Source: Beverwykella pulmonaria (taxonomy: Eukaryota; Ascomycota; Dothideomycetes; Pleosporales; Melanommataceae). Taken from it: a DNA stretch of 64,000 bases. The notes under the pieces are model-generated. The model saw only the letters and a list, made by a program, of their open reading frames with translations. It searched no databases and was not told where the DNA came from. A program made the translations under genes and the position numbers. Shown here piece by piece: positions 63,413 to 64,000 of this stretch (position 1 is the stretch's first letter; each line of letters opens with the position of its first letter). The stretch is taken from assembly GCA_001599595.1 (NCBI GenBank), contig BCHH01000004.1:689905-753904 (forward strand). Reading direction: 5' to 3'.

Positions 63413-64000
63413 CTACTCGATATCCTCCCACTCACTTGAATGGCCGCGACCCATATCTAAGACCTCCTCCTCATCCTCTGGACGGTCCAGCGTATACTCA
63501 CCAGTGGCAGAACGCAGGGGCCGAGTACCCATAGTTCCGAGGTGCTGGAAATTAGATGGAGAGCTGATCATGATGCTGCTCCTCTTGCCCCTTCTCTTTG
63601 GTTTCAGGTTAAGCCTGAGGCCGCGGAATGGAGCCTTGACCTTGATAACGAAAAACTTCCATGTTGACTTGGTGGACATGGTGGTCGGCGAAGTGAACCG
63701 TGCGTCGGTGATGGTAGAAGTCAAAGGTGCCTTTTCGGCCAGGCTTTGTCTCTTGAGGACGCTCGGCTGGATATCGGTATCTGGAGTGAAAGGTCCACCC
63801 AAGAAGCTCGCCTTGCGCTTGTGCTCGTGTGTTGGGTGCGGCAGCGCGGTGATGGCGTCGTTGCCAGAGTCGGACAGGAGCGCGGTGGACTCTTTGCGGA
63901 TGTAGGGGAGTGCAGTCTCGGTTGCGGAATGAGCGACGGAGGTATAGAGGGTTGAGGAATTCTGTTCTTCAGGGCATAATTTTTGTTGACTTCGGGACCT
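63413..64000 (-). CDS. 3' part of an unrecognised gene leaving the window
   Basis: An uninterrupted minus-strand frame of about 195 residues runs from the right edge to the stop at 63413, so the gene is truncated here. The visible part is soluble, Ser/Thr/Lys-rich, with a short basic core (FFVIKVKAPFRGLRLNLKPK, then RRGKRSS) and an acidic end (DRPEDEEEVLDMGRG). No domain is recognised. An intron near the edge cannot be excluded. It is convergent with the SAT4-type gene. Confidence 0.55.
   Translation of the reverse strand, partial: RSRSQQKLCPEEQNSSTLYTSVAHSATETALPYIRKESTALLSDSGNDAITALPHPTHEHKRKASFLGGPFTPDTDIQPSVLKRQSLAEKAPLTSTITDARFTSPTTMSTKSTWKFFVIKVKAPFRGLRLNLKPKRRGKRSSIMISSPSNFQHLGTMGTRPLRSATGEYTLDRPEDEEEVLDMGRGHSSEWEDIE

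Noticed and set aside
1..64000. tRNA, rRNA, CRISPR and transposon signals
   Set aside because: Scanning by eye found no tRNA B-box in a plausible context, no rRNA, no regularly spaced repeats and no transposase or reverse-transcriptase motifs; a covariance-model search would be needed to be certain for small RNAs.

Overview
The window reads as nuclear DNA of a filamentous ascomycete (Pezizomycotina; class not determined). The evidence is protein-coding genes broken by many short GT-AG introns (mostly 39-77 bp), often with CTAAC/CTGAC-like branch sites, and typical fungal families: a Zn2Cys6 regulator, a SAT4/rhodopsin-type membrane protein, a fungal GMC oxidoreductase/hydrolase fusion, GPI-anchored wall proteins and a Mid2-like protein. 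No rRNA, tRNA, transposase or CRISPR array was recognised. Splice sites given here were worked out by eye from codon phase and family conservation, without transcript evidence.

Layout. 1-2.6 kb: two related HExxH metallopeptidase-like genes on the minus strand, one decayed. 3.7-24.2 kb: a run of lipid/acyl-CoA-type genes: an ACSF3-like malonyl-CoA synthetase ending in AKL, a trichothecene-acetyltransferase-like BAHD enzyme, a peroxisomal acyl-CoA oxidase also ending in AKL, a very large GMC sterol-oxidase/alpha-beta-hydrolase fusion, an APC-type permease and a Zn2Cys6 transcription factor. No PKS, NRPS or terpene synthase is present. The set looks like a candidate degradation or tailoring cluster, but this is inference. 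24.9-36 kb: mostly housekeeping genes: NAA10 N-acetyltransferase, a conserved fungal 522-aa protein, ECT1, an Alba-domain protein, a branched-chain aminotransferase and a multipass membrane protein. 36.8-45.2 kb: cell-surface and membrane genes: an 880-aa membrane protein with a Pro/Thr/Ser tail, an eight-cysteine GPI-type protein, a steroid 5-alpha-reductase-like enzyme and a Mid2-like sensor. 47.3-55.1 kb: nucleic-acid genes: the CCE1/Ydc2 mitochondrial resolvase, a 59-aa SERF/4F5 protein, a cupredoxin-like secreted protein, the SMN homologue and a long NOP15 homologue, the last two divergent from a 326-bp spacer. 55.6-64 kb: a GPI-type PLC-like phosphodiesterase, a small membrane protein, an EthD-like protein, a SAT4-type rhodopsin-like protein and the 3' end of a gene leaving the window.

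Functional links. The AMP ligase and the acyl-CoA oxidase both carry PTS1-like C-termini, so acyl activation and beta-oxidation could meet in the peroxisome; a permease and a regulator lie beside them. SMN and NOP15 share a divergent promoter and serve RNP assembly and 60S ribosome maturation. ECT1 makes CDP-ethanolamine for phosphatidylethanolamine. Gene-poor stretches at 5.6-8.0, 19.7-21.9, 45.2-47.3 and 59.3-61.7 kb hold nothing firmly recognisable, apart from one possible gene relic near 46.8 kb.
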